From Bettongia penicillata ogilbyi (lineage: Eukaryota; Chordata; Mammalia; Diprotodontia; Potoroidae): a stretch of DNA of 64,000 nt. Position numbers and translations under genes: made by a program. The notes beneath the pieces were generated by a model that ran no database searches, had not been told where the DNA came from, and saw only the letters and a list, made by a program, of their open reading frames with translations. Below are positions 41,565 through 53,711 of the stretch, piece after piece (the stretch's first letter is position 1; each line of letters starts with the position of its first letter). Location: positions 4,862,715 through 4,926,714 of the forward strand of contig JAJHZJ010000009.1 in the NCBI GenBank assembly GCA_023548195.1, given 5' to 3'.

Positions 41565-41735
41565 TTGAGTGAGAATGTTCCCTTTTGAATTCTAGTTCTT
41601 TTACTTACTTCCCTTGTTATTTTCTTTAGGCAATCACTTCTCTTCTCCGTGTCTCAGTTTCTTAAGCTGTAAAATGAAAGGGTTGGAATAAATGATCTCT
41701 GAGGTTGCCACAGTCCTAAAATCCTATGATCCAGT
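41565..41735 (+). repeat. MIR3/THER-like SINE
   Basis: TTGAATTCTAGTTCTTTTAC, GGCAATCACTTCTCTTCTCC, TCTCAGTTTCTTAAGCTGT, ATGATCTCTGAGGTTGCC. Confidence 0.75.
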
Positions 41736-42514
41736 GCTCCTGTGACCTGTTCTTTTTACCTCTTACTTTTCCTTCCTTTCTTAGATAACTTCTTTACCTA
41801 TTTTTTCAATCCAATTACTTTAGACATCCTTTAAGACTTTGGTATATTTAATATGAAAAAAAATTCCTTTCATATAAGGAAGAAAATGGTATCTCATGAT
41901 AAGCATTTTCTACCTTATAGAAACTTTCTCATATTACTTTAGAAAAGACTGATTTCTATCACAAAGATTATAAATATTGGCTGGTCATTTTTCAGAAACC
42001 AATTAGTTATTCTCATAACTACTTGAATCGTTAGCAGAGCTCTCTGACTCATTAGTTAAGGGACATTAAGGCTCCAAAATATAGAGATTTTTGCCAGTGA
42101 ACATATTGGTGCTAGGACTTTGTGGTTAAGCTAAAGATTAGCTTGTTAGAAGTAGATGTCTAAATATGGCAGGGCTTACTAAATTAATTTGGCCAAAGGA
42201 TACTCTAGAGCTCCAAATGGATGAATGGAACCCATAAAAATGGGTCTGAGGATCTGGGATACTCTCAGAATAAACTAGAGAGAGGAAAAGGGGTATTTTA
42301 GAGCAGAAAAAGAAAGAGAAGAGTTCTATTGTCATAGGAAAGAATACCACATGAACGTGTGTGATATGTAGAATTGCTTGTTTAATATTTTAGGAAGGAA
42401 AATATTGGTAGCATTGCAATTGTCTCAGTAGACTTCTGTCAGAGACCAGGTTAAGAAATGTTAATTGACAAGGTAGCTACTTTTTAATAGTATTAATAGT
42501 GCAATATTAATAGA
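41736..42514. other. No recognised feature
   Basis: No gene or repeat that I can support. Confidence 0.4.
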
Positions 42515-42625
42515 AATAAAACCTCTTGAGCAAAGAGATTTTTTTTGTCCTGTCCACATCATCAAGAACAGTGCCTTATACATAGTAGATGCTCAATAAT
42601 TGCTTTTTAAATTACATTGAAAGAT
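42515..42625 (+). repeat. L2/MIR 3' tail
   Basis: AAGAACAGTGCCTTATACAT, AGTAGATGCTCAATAATTGC. Confidence 0.7.
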
Positions 42626-43739
42626 GTCTTTTTTGAAAAGGCACAAAGGAAAACACTCAAGGAGTGAATTAATTGCCTGGTCAGTGGGACTAGGGCTGAG
42701 AGACTTTTAGAGAGGACAGCGGAATGATAATATCTTAGAGCTTTTTCATTGTACACACTAAAGAAGAATTAGGACTTTTAGTAAGAGACGTAATGAGGCT
42801 AAGGTTAAATGAGTTCAAGACAGACAATTTCAGTTAACTACCTTGAGTGAAGGAAATACCAGTTCCCTCTAACTCCCTTTTCTTTTGGGGATTAAAAAAA
42901 AATCTCTCCAATTAAAGGTATGAGAAGGGGTTGAGACTGAGAGAAAAAAACTGAAATTCCACAGACATGGCAAAGCTAAAGTTCAGAAGCTGCCTGCAGG
43001 AAGTCAGACAAAATCCCCTAGATGGATGTGACGCTGCTCTGTGTCTGCTAATTTGTAAATCTTTACAGGAATTTCCATTGCCTGAGCCTTCATTTCAGCA
43101 GACATTTATAGACATCTGACATCCAGGAAAAAGGATGTATCATCTTTGCTGCAGCTGTGGGCAGAAGAAAAGAAGAGGTATCCTTGCAGTTTGTTAAACT
43201 TTTGACACATTGCTATGGGGATCCAATGGGAACAAAGTCAACTTTCTATACAGTTCTTTCTGTGTTTTACAATTGAAAGGTTAGCACAGAAAACCAGATT
43301 TCAGCTGTGAAACGATTCCTTAGTGAAGAGTTAATGAATGTGACAGGTTCCCAAAGCCCAGTCCATTAATGCTCCAATGAGCTCAAAGTTTGATGGCAAA
43401 GAGGGTAGCAGCTCCCCTGGAATTCTCAGTAGGTGGCAGTCAGTTTTATACGTTGTGGCTAACGATGGAATACTATTGTCTATACCTGGAATAACAATTA
43501 ACAGAGTCATTAATTGTGTTGTTATGTACCAGATGTTCAGTCAAAAGAGCACTAGATCTAGAGTCAGAGAAGCAATAAGTTCAAACATTGGAAGCAATAT
43601 ATTAAATTTAATTTAATAGGGATGAGTGTATAGTCACCCTTGAGTTAAAAAATAACTTGAAAGTATTACCTTGGGTAACAGTTTATCTAAAAATATTCCT
43701 GGATATTAGTAGACTGTAAGATCAGTATTGGCCAGTGGA
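42626..43739. other. Repeat-free block, candidate conserved non-coding DNA
   Basis: No repeat signature. 42960-43390 is the most complex part (GATGTGACGCTGCTCTGTG, TTTGCTGCAGCTGTGGGC, CTGTGAAACGATTCCTTAG). No open frame longer than 79 codons. Confidence 0.3.
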
Positions 43740-44088
43740 GTGACATGGCACATTAAAAAGTGAATGCAGTCTTGGTCTGCATTGAAGGCATTGCCTCTAG
43801 GACCAAGGAAGCTAAGTACAGTGTAGCTTCTATCATTCTATTATATATTCTGATATTCTGTTGAATGCTGCCCTGGTTAGACCACATATTGAGTATTGTT
43901 TTGAGTTCTAGGTCAGTTTAGGAAGGAGGATGATAAGCTAAAAATGGATGGAAGAAAGCAACCAGAATGGGGGAATGGGGAAGGGCTTCAAGTCAATGTA
44001 TATGAAGCGCTATTAGAGTAAAAAGGTAGATTTAGCCTGGAGAAAAGAAAACTCAGAGTGGTCACAATAGCAATGTTCAACAGATCCT
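43740..44088 (+). repeat. CR1/L3 LINE, left part of an interrupted copy
   Basis: AATGCAGTCTTGGTCTGCATT, GCTGCCCTGGTTAGACCAC, TATTGAGTATTGTTTTGAG, TTTAGCCTGGAGAAAAGAAAA, GTGGTCACAATAGCAATG match the CR1/L3 ORF2 end. It resumes at about 45185. Confidence 0.8.
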
Positions 44089-44222
44089 AAGATCGTAGAG
44101 CTAGAAGCAACCTTAGAGACTGTCTTGTCCGAAATTCTCAATTTGACAGACAAGGGCACTGAAACTCAGAGATCTTAAATGACTTGGCCTTACCAGACAG
44201 GTAGTAAGCATTTGGGAGATTG
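44089..44222 (-). repeat. MIR-class SINE within the CR1/L3 gap
   Basis: TAGAGCTAGAAGCAACCTTAG, AATTTGACAGACAAGGGCAC, TGAAACTCAGAGATC, CAGACAGGTAGTAAGC. Confidence 0.75.
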
Positions 44223-45184
44223 TTAGTCAGCAGATGTTTCTCAAGTGCTTACTTTCTGCCAGGTACTGTGCTAAGGGTTAAGAGAGGAAAAATCCTTGTC
44301 CTCAAGTTGCATACATTGTAATAGGAGAGATGGAATTGAAATAATTAGGTACCTGCAAACTATATACAGAGTAAATGAAGGTAATGTGAAGAGAGAAAGT
44401 GTTAGCATCTGGACAAGACCAGGAAAAGCATCCTGCTGTAAAGGTAGAATTTCAGCTAAATTTTGAAGGAAGGCAGGGAAACTAAGAGATAGACGTGAGG
44501 GGAAAGAACATTCTAGGTATCAGGGACAGCCAGTGCAAAAGGGTTAGAGATAGAGCATTATATTCAGGGAAATGCAAAGAGCCCAGTGTAGCTGGAACAC
44601 AGAGTATGAACCTGGTCCAATGGATTGTAAGAAAATCAGAAAGGTCTAAAGGATCAGGCTATGAAAAGCTTCTTATGTCAAACAGAAGAATTTATATTTG
44701 ATTCTGGAGATACAAGAAAATCGCTAAAGCCCATTGGGGCTGAAGGAGGCAAAGGGTGACAATCAATCTATGCTTTAGGGGAAAAAATCTTGGCAACTAA
44801 ATTTGAGTAGGAAGAGACTTGAAGCAGGGAGACTGGTGAGATTATTGTAGAAACCAAATGTAGCCAAGTGAGAAGTAGTTAAGGGTATGAACCAGGGTTG
44901 TGCCTGTATGAGTGGAGGCGTGGGGATATGCTGTGAAGATAGAAATGATGATATTTGGCAGTATATTTGGTGAGTGACAATGGAGAGTCAAGGATGATGC
45001 AGGATCTATGAGCCTAGGTGACTTAAAGGATGATGGTGCCCTCCGGAGTAACGAGAAAGTTTGGATGTGGGGAAAGATTAGGAGGAAAGAGAATGATTTC
45101 TTTTATTCAAGTTGGAGATGCCTATTCAATTCAGCATGTCCAAGAGATAATGGGAATTGCATCTCAGAAGAGAGATGAGATCTA
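44223..45184 (-). repeat. L2 LINE, about 0.95 kb, within the CR1/L3 gap
   Basis: The clearest antisense L2: AAGTGCTTACTTTCTGCCAGG, TACTGTGCTAAGGG, GTCCTCAAGTTGCATACATTG, ACATTCTAGGTATCAGGGAC, GAATTTATATTTGATTCTGG, GAGTAGGAAGAGACTTGAAGC, AACCAGGGTTGTGCCTG, GATGATGGTGCCCTCCGGAG. Confidence 0.85.
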
Positions 45185-45700
45185 GCAATCACCTGTCATG
45201 GGGAAACTGGATTTGACATACTCTGTTTATTCCTGGTTTTGCCCTTTATGGTCAATGGGAAGAAATTACAGAGAGGCAAATTTAGGGCATTTTTTGTAAG
45301 GAAAACTTCCTAATAATTAGAACATCTCCAAAGTGGAATTGGCAGTCTCAGAGAATGGCAGGCCACCTTCACTGGAAAACTTAAGGTACAGGATGGATCA
45401 TAACTCCCTGGATATATAGTAGTGTAGACAAAGTTGTCATTTATGCATCCTGGCTCACAGAGCTTCTGAGTGTGGCTCAAATCAAAGTAAAAGATAATTG
45501 GGAAATATTTAACAAGATAAATAAAAATATAACAAAGCATAGATAGTATTACATTTTAAAAGTCAATATACAACCTGCAGGGATTAGAGGCCCCTGTTTC
45601 TATTTGAGTTTGACATCAGATTATTTTCTAGGTAGGTGTTTGACCAGATAGCTGCTAAGGTACTCTCTAACTCTGAAATGCTGTTAATCTCAGATTGATA
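45185..45700 (+). repeat. CR1/L3 LINE, right part
   Basis: GAGGCAAATTTAGGGCATTT, GGAAAACTTCCTAATAATTAG, CATCTCCAAAGTGGAATTGG, then TTTGACCAGATAGCTGCTAAGG and TACTCTCTAACTCTGAAATG near the end. Confidence 0.8.
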
Positions 45701-45764
45701 GTCAGAAGAAGTAATACAAGGACATGCTCAAGGATTGTCTTAAGAACTTTGGAACTAATTGTGT

Positions 45765-46012
45765 GATATGAGAGACACTGGCACAGGACCACCCAGAATG
45801 GCATGCCCTTATCAGGAAGCAGAATTGAAGGAGCTCAAAAGAAACATGAGATGCACAAAGTTCGATAATCCATCCCAAATGTTGTGTCTGACCTGTGGTA
45901 GCATTCTGAACTTATGCTGGTCTGCTTAGCTACAGTTGGACACACTGTAACTTGACTGTGATATAGTGATGTCATTTTGGCCCTCTTCAAAAATGAAGGA
46001 CAACGACCAGTT
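45765..46012 (+). repeat. LINE 3' end (RTE-like) with decayed zinc-finger-type C-terminus
   Basis: ACACTGGCACAGGACCACCC, AGGAGCTCAAAAGAAACATG, TGTCTGACCTGTGGTAGC, CTACAGTTGGACACACTGTA, then the terminal GTGATGTCATTTTGGCCCTC and AATGAAGGACAACGACC. The Cys-X2-Cys...His-X-His type pattern of the ORF end is recognisable but frameshifted. The same tail type ends the SINE at 49905-50232. The class name is tentative. Confidence 0.55.
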
Positions 46013-47582
46013 CTCAGATTCTGTAGAAGATTGGATGGTCTAAAGAAGAAGATATAGATGAGCATGGAGTCCATTAACCAAATTCAATCTTTAAAAGACA
46101 TATATAGAAGATGTATGTAAGAGTAGGTCATGAAAGATGCATACAAACATGTGGTGTGGTTCTCTGAGAATAAAAGACAGAATGAGTTGAGGCTTGTGTT
46201 TAATCCAAATGAAAACATGAAGAGATTTTTGACGGGCAAAACCAGGGATCTAGCCCAAGATTCCTGACTCCTAGTCTGTTGACATTTCCATAACACCCAC
46301 ACCTTTCATTTTTATTGTCAACACAACTCCTCATGCTCTACTAGTCTATTATGAAAATTATTTGAGGAAGGACTTTGCTTCCCTGCCAGAAATTCTTAGC
46401 ATCTTCTAGCTAGTGTCAGATAGCATTGTCTTTGGCTAAATCTCAATCATTAAAACGGATAACTTTCTTCAAGGGAAATTAGTATTTAATGAGAACTAGC
46501 AAACATAGAGGATTTTAAGGATATGTTAATGCTATAAAGCAAATATGTCTTTGAAATGATTTCTGTCCATTGAAAATACAATGATCCTTAAAAGACAGAC
46601 ATCTAAGTATTACTGCAATAGAGTGAAATATTAGAATTTGGTATCTCTCCCAGGTCCCTTTTAGACTTGTCTTAAAAGAGTTTGTGCAAACCACCAGCTC
46701 CAAACTCCAAATACAAGGAGAAAAAGAAAGAGGAAGTGGGGGAGAGAAGAAAAGTGAGAGGTGGAGGTGTGGCTAGTGTGTTAGCCAGAGAAAGTCATGG
46801 CCTCTTCTGTCTGATAACCTAGAACCAAGGAATTAGAGTAAGCTAGCAGGGATTCAGAGAGAAAGTGAAGAATTTGCTAGGGAGAAGGAAAGGGAAAGAG
46901 ATGGAGAGATGGGCTCTTGTATGGAGTCAGAAAGACAAGCCTGATGTAGCCACAATCCTGGTAAAGGAAAATAACAAATCTAAGTCTCATGTGGCTTCTA
47001 GCTACTTCAGGTGGAGTCAAATCATATGTAATTACCTTACTTCTTGCTCATCTCAGGAGCTTGGTCCCTGGCTCCTTCTGAAAGATGGAGGCAAAACAAT
47101 ATCTTTTATATGTCAAGCAATTATTCCACACTTTTTAATTGTCAATGCGAAAGTAGAGATGGTTAGTGTGAAAGAAGTAGAGGTACTGACTTGTAAAGAA
47201 AAGAAAATAGATCACTGTCCCCTTTTTCTAATATACATACATACACACATATGTATTATGTATACACACACATATACCTACATTATCTAGAATCAAGATT
47301 ATCACTTCCCAGTAAATTCACCTAAAATATCTCTTTAAAAAAAAGATCTTAAGCTAAACTCGCTGACAGCAATTGTGACTGACAGAACATTTAACATTTT
47401 GTATTTGAAATTTGCTATTTTGTAACTGAAAGGAATTATATTTTAACACCAATTATCTAGAATTAAAATTAATCAATGTTATTTGAATTAAATTCTCTTA
47501 AATTTTCGTTTTGTCTACATTAATATTGTGATAGTCATTGTGTATATTTCCCCCCGGTTTGCTTTCTTTTGCTCTATATCAG
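46013..47582. other. No recognised repeat; 141-codon frame at 46865-47290
   Basis: The plus frame 46865-47290 is the longest frame outside HAL1 and microsatellite DNA. It has no domain that I recognise, its last 20 codons are a CA/TA microsatellite, and there is no splice or promoter context. I do not call it a gene. A TA/CA tract lies at 47233-47281. Confidence 0.35.
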
Positions 47583-47842
47583 TTAATATTAATAATAATG
47601 ATGATAGCGTTTTTACATTGTCTACTGTATGGCAGACTGTGCTAAATGTTGTATAAACATCTCGTTGGAATCTCATAAAACTCTTGGATGTAGGTGTTAT
47701 TTTTATCCCCATTTTACCTTTGAGGAAAATGAGACAAACAGCTTTAACAACTTGTCTAAGGTCATTTATCAGATTTGAACTTAGGTCTTCCTAAATCCAG
47801 ACCCAGGAATCTATCCACTGTGCCACCTGCTACCTTTTCATG
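47583..47842 (-). repeat. MIR SINE, near full length
   Basis: AATAATAATGATGATAGCG, CCCATTTTACCTTTGAGG, AAAATGAGACAAACAGC, TTTGAACTTAGGTCTTCC, TATCCACTGTGCCACCTGC. Confidence 0.85.
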
Positions 47843-49370
47843 TTTTTTTCAATTCTGTATATTCATCATTCCTTCTAGTACAACAATACTCCATTTCATT
47901 TATATGAAACATTTTTTTTAGCTTTTCCCTATGTGAGACATACAGAGTTTATTTCTAATTTTTTTTTTCTATTTCATAAAGTACTGTTATTCATATAGGG
48001 AATCTTTGTGGCATTTGGCGTGCTTGAGGTATAAGAGCAGTGGTGAGATTACTAGACCAAAATGTATGAATAGTTTCCTTTTCTCAAACTGATCTTCAGA
48101 GTGGTTGGAAAAATTCAATGTTCTAATGGCAGAATATTATTGTATCTGCCTTCTGTAGACCTCTTAAATTAAAACTTTACATCTTTTGTCATTTTTGTTT
48201 TCATGAATACCGCTAAAGTTGTTAATACTTGCATTCTTCTTATTACAAGTGAACTGAAACATTTTTTCCTTAGGTTTTTTAATCATTCAATGAAATCTTT
48301 TGAAAATTATCACTTTTTAGGTATATGTATCCTTTGATTTCCCCATCTAGTAGAGAATTGTAACTATTAATATATGTCAATTTCCTGATGATTTTATTTA
48401 ATTTCTATTGGTTATTTAATGCACAAATGTTCTTTGTAATCCTTATTTTTTCTTATTCATGTTGATGTTGCTTATGTAGAAGTTTTAAACTTTTGTATAT
48501 TCAAAGTGATCCATTTTGTCTTTTATAATCTTCTTTTTCATTTGTCTTAGCTCCTTTAGAATTTCCACTCTATTTATAATTGTGAATTATACAATTTTCT
48601 ATTCCTCTCTCCTTTAAAAATATTATATGACTTCTTACATGTAGCGTATTCATCCTTTTGGAATTTTGTGGTATACATTGTAAACTTTTTTGTCTAAATC
48701 TAATTTTTGACAGATTTAATGGGAATTTTCCTAGAAGTTATTCTTAAATGCCAAATTTACCATCAGAAATTTGTGTTGTTAGATTTATTTATTCTAACTT
48801 TTTTCCTTTTCTCTTTGCCTTTTTAATTAATAAATCTGTCCTCCTTTCAGGGAATTTGCTCATTAGCCAGATTCTCCCTATCTATTTTCATGTTTGATTT
48901 TTTAAAATTTCTTTTTTTTTGAGCATTCTAATTTCTGTACTTTTATAAAGCCTTCTGTGGGATCTTGTATCCCATTTATCATTTCAGGCGACTTACACTT
49001 GTTTCAGTACCTTCACTTTCATTTAAAGTATTTGTTTTTGTCTTTTACTCCCAAGTATTTATTAATTATAATGCAGACCTCTTTTGGTTGTACATTTTTT
49101 TCTTATCTATTTCTCTGACAATTTTCCTGTAGTGAGTTGGTTCCCCCCCTTTGTTATTATTCTTTGGATCTATTTGGATAATTTCTTATTTTGAGATGAT
49201 TTACAAAGTTGGAATTAAACACAGTCTCTCAAACATCTTGCTGTAAATCCTTTGCCCCTTTCTTCACTGATATTTAATTATCATTGATTTAGCTTCTTTA
49301 CTAAACCTTACTGTCTTATAATCTGATTATATTTTTTAATAATGACTATTTCTTTGCTTGGCATCTACCT
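47843..49370 (-). repeat. Old L1 LINE fragment, about 1.5 kb
   Basis: Antisense L1 order: ATACTCCATTTCATTTATATG, TTACTAGACCAAAATGTATG, AAACTGATCTTCAGAGTGG, ACTGAAACATTTTTTCC, GATCCATTTTGTCTTTTATAA, GGAATTTTGTGGTATACATTG. Heavily diverged, with no frame left. Confidence 0.65.
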
Positions 49371-49574
49371 TTTTTACTCCTGAAAATATAATTAGAACAT
49401 GACAGAACAGTTTTAAAGAGCTCACATATTATTTTCTTTACATAAATTAACATCCAAACATCTGAAGTAAAAACTTAATGGCTTAGCCAGCTAACAAGTA
49501 CTTGTTGAATGACGTGCTTGCACCCATCATTGTACCAAATATTACAATACATGCCATGGAAGTATAAAAAATAA

Positions 49575-49765
49575 TCATACTATAAGTACATATACAGGAA
49601 GTCATTTAACGCTTTTGAATCTCTGTTTCCTCCGCTATAAAATGAGGATAATATTACCTGTAATATTAGTAATGAGTTTGTGAAGATTAAGTGAAATACA
49701 AAAACAACATTTTAATTTTTAAAATACTATGCACTTTTTGGATGCTATTGTTATAAATGTTATCT
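49575..49765 (+). repeat. MIR SINE, 3' two-thirds
   Basis: GAAGTCATTTAACGCTTTTG, CTCTGTTTCCTCCGCTATAAA, TGAGGATAATATTACCTG, GTGAAGATTAAGTGAAATAC. Confidence 0.8.
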
Positions 49766-49904
49766 TTGTCTCTAACAAGCTTATAAGCCACTGGTCTTGT
49801 TTGAATGTTAGTTACTTTGTGATGGGAAATGAGATTTAAACTCTTGGATTAAATAAGGGATGATACAAAACAATATAGCATTAAGTGCTCATATTTGTGG
49901 TATA

Positions 49905-50232
49905 TACTAGTGTGTGTGTTCATCCTTCATTGCCGAGGAAGACCATGCCATGTGAGAGATAATGACATGACTTGCACTTGACTTTGTTTTGAGTAAGGAA
50001 GGAGGGCTGTGCAGGTCACCAGCCTCACTTATCCTCCAGAGTCATCTGAATCCAGGGACAAGATATTCATCAGGATGACTGGAGATGTCCCAGGATGAGG
50101 CAATTGGGGTTAAGTGACTTGCCCAAGGTCACACAGCTAGTGAATGTCAAGTGTCTGAGGTGAGATTTGAACTTAAGTCCTCCTGACTCCTGCACTGGTG
50201 CTCTATTCACTGCACCACCTAGCAGCCCTATA
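49905..50232 (-). repeat. Marsupial SINE with second type of LINE tail, full length
   Basis: On minus it starts GGGCTGCTAGGTGGTGCAG, passes CTCAGACACTTGACATTCAC and the GTGACCTTGGGCAAGTCAC core, then a GTCATCCTGATGAATATC block, and ends in CATGGCATGGTCTTCCTCGG. The tail differs from the RTE-type SINEs above and resembles the LINE end at 45765-46012. Confidence 0.85.
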
Positions 50233-50244
50233 TACTAGTAGGAG

Positions 50245-50600
50245 TTAGAAGGAGATATATTTGGCAAGTTAGAATATTTGGGGAAGAATTATAGAATAGG
50301 TAGAATTTGAGATAGGTCTTGAAAAATAGAAAGCATTTGTCAGGAGCAAGAAGATAATCTAAGAGATGACTACCTCAGGTTTAAAGTGGAAAAAGGCAGA
50401 GGAAGAAACTTCAAAAAAGATACTCTACCTGATTTTGGAAGAAAGCCATTCTGGGAATTGAAAATTCTGTTGATAAGTGATAAGAAGGAAAGTATAGAGA
50501 TATTATGAATAGGAGAGGAGATGATTAGAGTTTGAGGGAAAGACTGTGCTGATATAAGTCAAGGTTTTCAACTGTAAGACTGGAGAAATAAAAGGCATTC
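50245..50600 (-). repeat. L2 LINE fragment, diverged
   Basis: GGTAGAATTTGAGATAGGTC, TTGAAAAATAGAAAGCATTTG and a following GAGAGGAGATGATTAG block fit antisense L2. Confidence 0.5.
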
Positions 50601-50734
50601 AGCTTAACTCTGAAATTAGACTTCCTTAAGTTCATTTGTATTAAATTTGGTCTTGGAAATGAGGAAAATGACATCATGTTTTATGGTTTTTCACTTCTCC
50701 CCATAGGTTTGTTAACTATTCTTTTTTAAACATT

Positions 50735-51290
50735 AATGCATTATTTGGAACTATACCCAAAAAGCTATTAAACTGTGCATACCCTTTGACCTAGAAATAC
50801 TGCTACTAGATCTATGCTCCAAAGAGATCAAAGAAAGAGGAAAAGAACCTACATTGTACAAAAATATTTATACTAACTCTTTTCATGAAGAATAGAAAAA
50901 TAAGAAAATGCCCATCCATTAGGAAATGAATGAATAAGCTATAGTATATGACTGACGGAATACTATTGTATGGTAAGAATTGATAAAGGGGATGATTTCA
51001 GAAAAACCTGGGAAGACTTGTATGAACTGAATCAAACTGAAGTGAGCAGTACCAGGAGAACGATTTATACAATAATAACAATCTCGTTAAAATGATCCAC
51101 TTTGAAAGACTTAGTAGCTGATCAACACAGGGGATAACGACAATTCTAAAGGACTCACAATGAAACGTATTATCCACCTCTTCATGGAGAACTGATGAAG
51201 TGAAGAATATTTTCTTCTCTTCCTTCCTTTCTTCCTCTTTCTTCCTCCTCCACTGCCCTTTTTCCTTTTGTAAAGAGTTAATATGATTCA
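50735..51290 (+). repeat. L1 3' end
   Basis: AACTATACCCAAAAAGCTATT, AACTGTGCATACCCTTTGAC, TGCCCATCCATTAGGAAATG, CGGAATACTATTGTATGG, TTTCAGAAAAACCTGGGAAG, AAGTGAGCAGTACCAGGAGAA. Same L1 region as 34345-35055 but in opposite orientation. Confidence 0.85.
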
Positions 51291-52123
51291 CCAGGCAGAA
51301 GATCCTCAGAAATGAAATTGTAACAATATAATTATGAATAATCTAAGTAATAAAGAAAAGAAAGCATCTAAAAAATGTAGCATAGCTCATATATCAAAAG
51401 ATATCCAGGATGAGGAAGGAGTAACTTGTAACCAAAGAAAAATACGAACAAGTCGTTTGAAGCCTACAATAATGTCAGAAAAGTTAAATATTTAAGTGAA
51501 TTGTGGTTTTCACCAAGTTCTTATGATGAAAAAGAAAGAGTCTTTTACCATTGTCTGAGGAGGAATTAGAACAGAAAAAGAGTTGACTTTTGCTTAAGGA
51601 TAATTGTATAACTTTACAGACTGGGCTGAACTACTGAACTCCAGTTTTGTATTTGTATTTTCCAAAAATGATCTCCAAATTCATTAAGGTAACAATAAAA
51701 ATAACTTAATTTTATAGGGCTCTCTAAGATTTACAGGGTACTTACTTCACAATAATCCTGTGAGGTGGAAATATAAAGGAAAAAAATAAGATTTTTCAGC
51801 TTCATATACTGAGATTGTGAGGAGACTGTTAATATACTTAGACTTTGAAAATTATTTCGATTCACACAAATGTGATAAAATAAATTGAATATGTGATCTT
51901 AGAGCATCTATTCTTTAGGAAATTATGGATAATGGTGGGCCTGCTATAAAATCTGATTTTAACCCACTTCTCAGAAAGGAAAAAAAAAGTCAAATTCTGG
52001 AAGGTAGAGATCAGTGATCTTAATTTTGATCCTAATCAGCAATGTAAACACATTATTGTTTTAAAAATCAGTTGTGCAAGAGGAGACAGATGGATGAGAT
52101 GGGGTTTGGCCACAGTTAACAGA
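51291..52123. other. Mostly unassigned; MIR remnant at 51690-51800
   Basis: GGGCTCTCTAAGATTTACAG and CACAATAATCCTGTGAGGTGG mark an antisense MIR piece. The rest is AT-rich with no recognised content. Confidence 0.45.
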
Positions 52124-52127
52124 AAAC

Positions 52128-52162
<35 letters not shown>

Positions 52163-52185
52163 CAGAGAAAGAGAGAGAGAGAGAG
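52124..52185 (+). repeat. (GA)n/(GACA)n microsatellite
   Basis: GAGAGAGACAGAGACAGAG-type array. Confidence 0.9.
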
Positions 52186-52289
52186 GATCTTAGTGGAACC
52201 ATAAACTCAGTATGATCTAGCACTTAGACTGCTAAATACAAACAATAAAAAAAAAACTTAGAATAATGAGGATTTCATAAAGCATTCCC

Positions 52290-52662
52290 AAGTGACTGGG
52301 TGACTGGGTTCAAACTAATAAGATGAAATTTACAAGATGAAAACAAACTCCTACATTTAGGTTGTGTTTTTTTTCAATCAATTATGAAGTAATAGAACAA
52401 GAGAGCTTTGGTTAGCAGAAAATCTTTTTTGTTGTTAAAAAAAAAAGATCTTAGGGATCATATTAACTGAAAGGTCAATGAGAGCCAAAGTATGATTTTT
52501 AAAAAGCAATATTAATCCTCATTAGTAGAAATATAATGTGTTGATCACAAGAAGTAATAGTTCAATTATACTCTGATCTGGTCAGATCCTATCTGATCCA
52601 CATATACTGAGTTCAATGATTAGGAACCTTTGAAGTCCTTTCTAACTCTAAGACTCTGATTC
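52290..52662 (+). repeat. CR1/L3 LINE 3' fragment, diverged
   Basis: TAATAAGATGAAATTTACAAG, AAACTCCTACATTTAGGTTG, TTAGGGATCATATTAACTG, TATACTCTGATCTGGTCAG, TTGAAGTCCTTTCTAACTC. Confidence 0.65.
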
Positions 52663-52669
52663 TCTTAGG

Positions 52670-52880
52670 CCGCTGGGTCATGTAATGTATAGAACACTCA
52701 ACCTGGAGTCTGGAAATTCCAAGTTCAGTTTAACCTCAGGTTGTTCAACTGTAAAATAAGGTTCATAACAGTCCCTCCTTCCAGGGTATTTTTGAGGATA
52801 AAATGAGACACAGATAGGTGTTACTTTACATAAATTTGTATCCCATAATTCTACTTTAGGAAAAGAATTCTGAAAGCAAT
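52670..52880 (+). repeat. MIR SINE
   Basis: TAATGTATAGAACACTCAACC head, GGAGTCTGGAAATTCCAAG, ATTTTTGAGGATAAAATGAG tail. Confidence 0.75.
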
Positions 52881-53711
52881 ACAAATGGGGATTCTGAACA
52901 AGAATCTGAGAGAGTTGCTAGGTGCAAAGGTTACAGAAGAAGAAAGGAAAGTTTTGGAACCTGAGGTTCCTCTAACCAAAAAGCTTCACAATGAAACAGT
53001 TGGCAGAAACATTTTATCACTGGAGTGAATTTTTTTCTTGGATTAAAAAGATGGATTCAAATACTTCAAGATTTTTAAAAGATTGAAGATTAGTTGGGAA
53101 TTATATACTTAGTATCATCAGATATATGAGGAGAAAAAAGAGAACCACTATCCAAACCTTTCTCAATAGCTTCATGAAAAATGTTTCACAGCCAACCACC
53201 AGCGATCAAAACTAGGTACAGTAGGTGGGGAAGGGGCAAAATAATGCACTGTTCACTTCACTATAGAGTATTATGCATACTTTATCAATTAACATAACCT
53301 TTCATTTCATAATTTTGTCTATTTTCATAGTCCAATATTTAATATGTTTGTGTTTTAGTAAATTTTATGACTTGCATAAAGATATTATTTTGAGTATACC
53401 TTTGCTCTATAGGCTGAGAGAAATGGGTGGGCAGGGGGCACATTTGCATCACATAAAAATTGCTTTTCATAGAGGTCTGCAAAATATTTCACTTATGTAA
53501 AATGAGAACCGTCTTTATATTTATAAAGTGCTTAAAGCTCCATAGAAAAACTAGTCATTGCTATTTATTACTCTCCAAACACTTGAAGGAACCAAAGATA
53601 TTTAGCCTGGAGAATAGCTGTCTTCAACTCTTTGGAAGATACTCTCGAGATCATTGACTCCCACCTTAGGCAAACTGTTCTCTCTTAATTTAAAGGGCAG
53701 AGTTGGGATTT
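52881..53711. other. Mostly unassigned; CR1/L3 remnant at about 53590-53700
   Basis: ATTTAGCCTGGAGAATAGC near 53601 suggests a short plus-strand CR1/L3 piece. No gene. Confidence 0.35.

Noticed and set aside
46865..47290. A 141-codon plus-strand frame as a gene
   Set aside because: No recognisable domain, a tail that runs into a CA/TA microsatellite, and no promoter or splice context.
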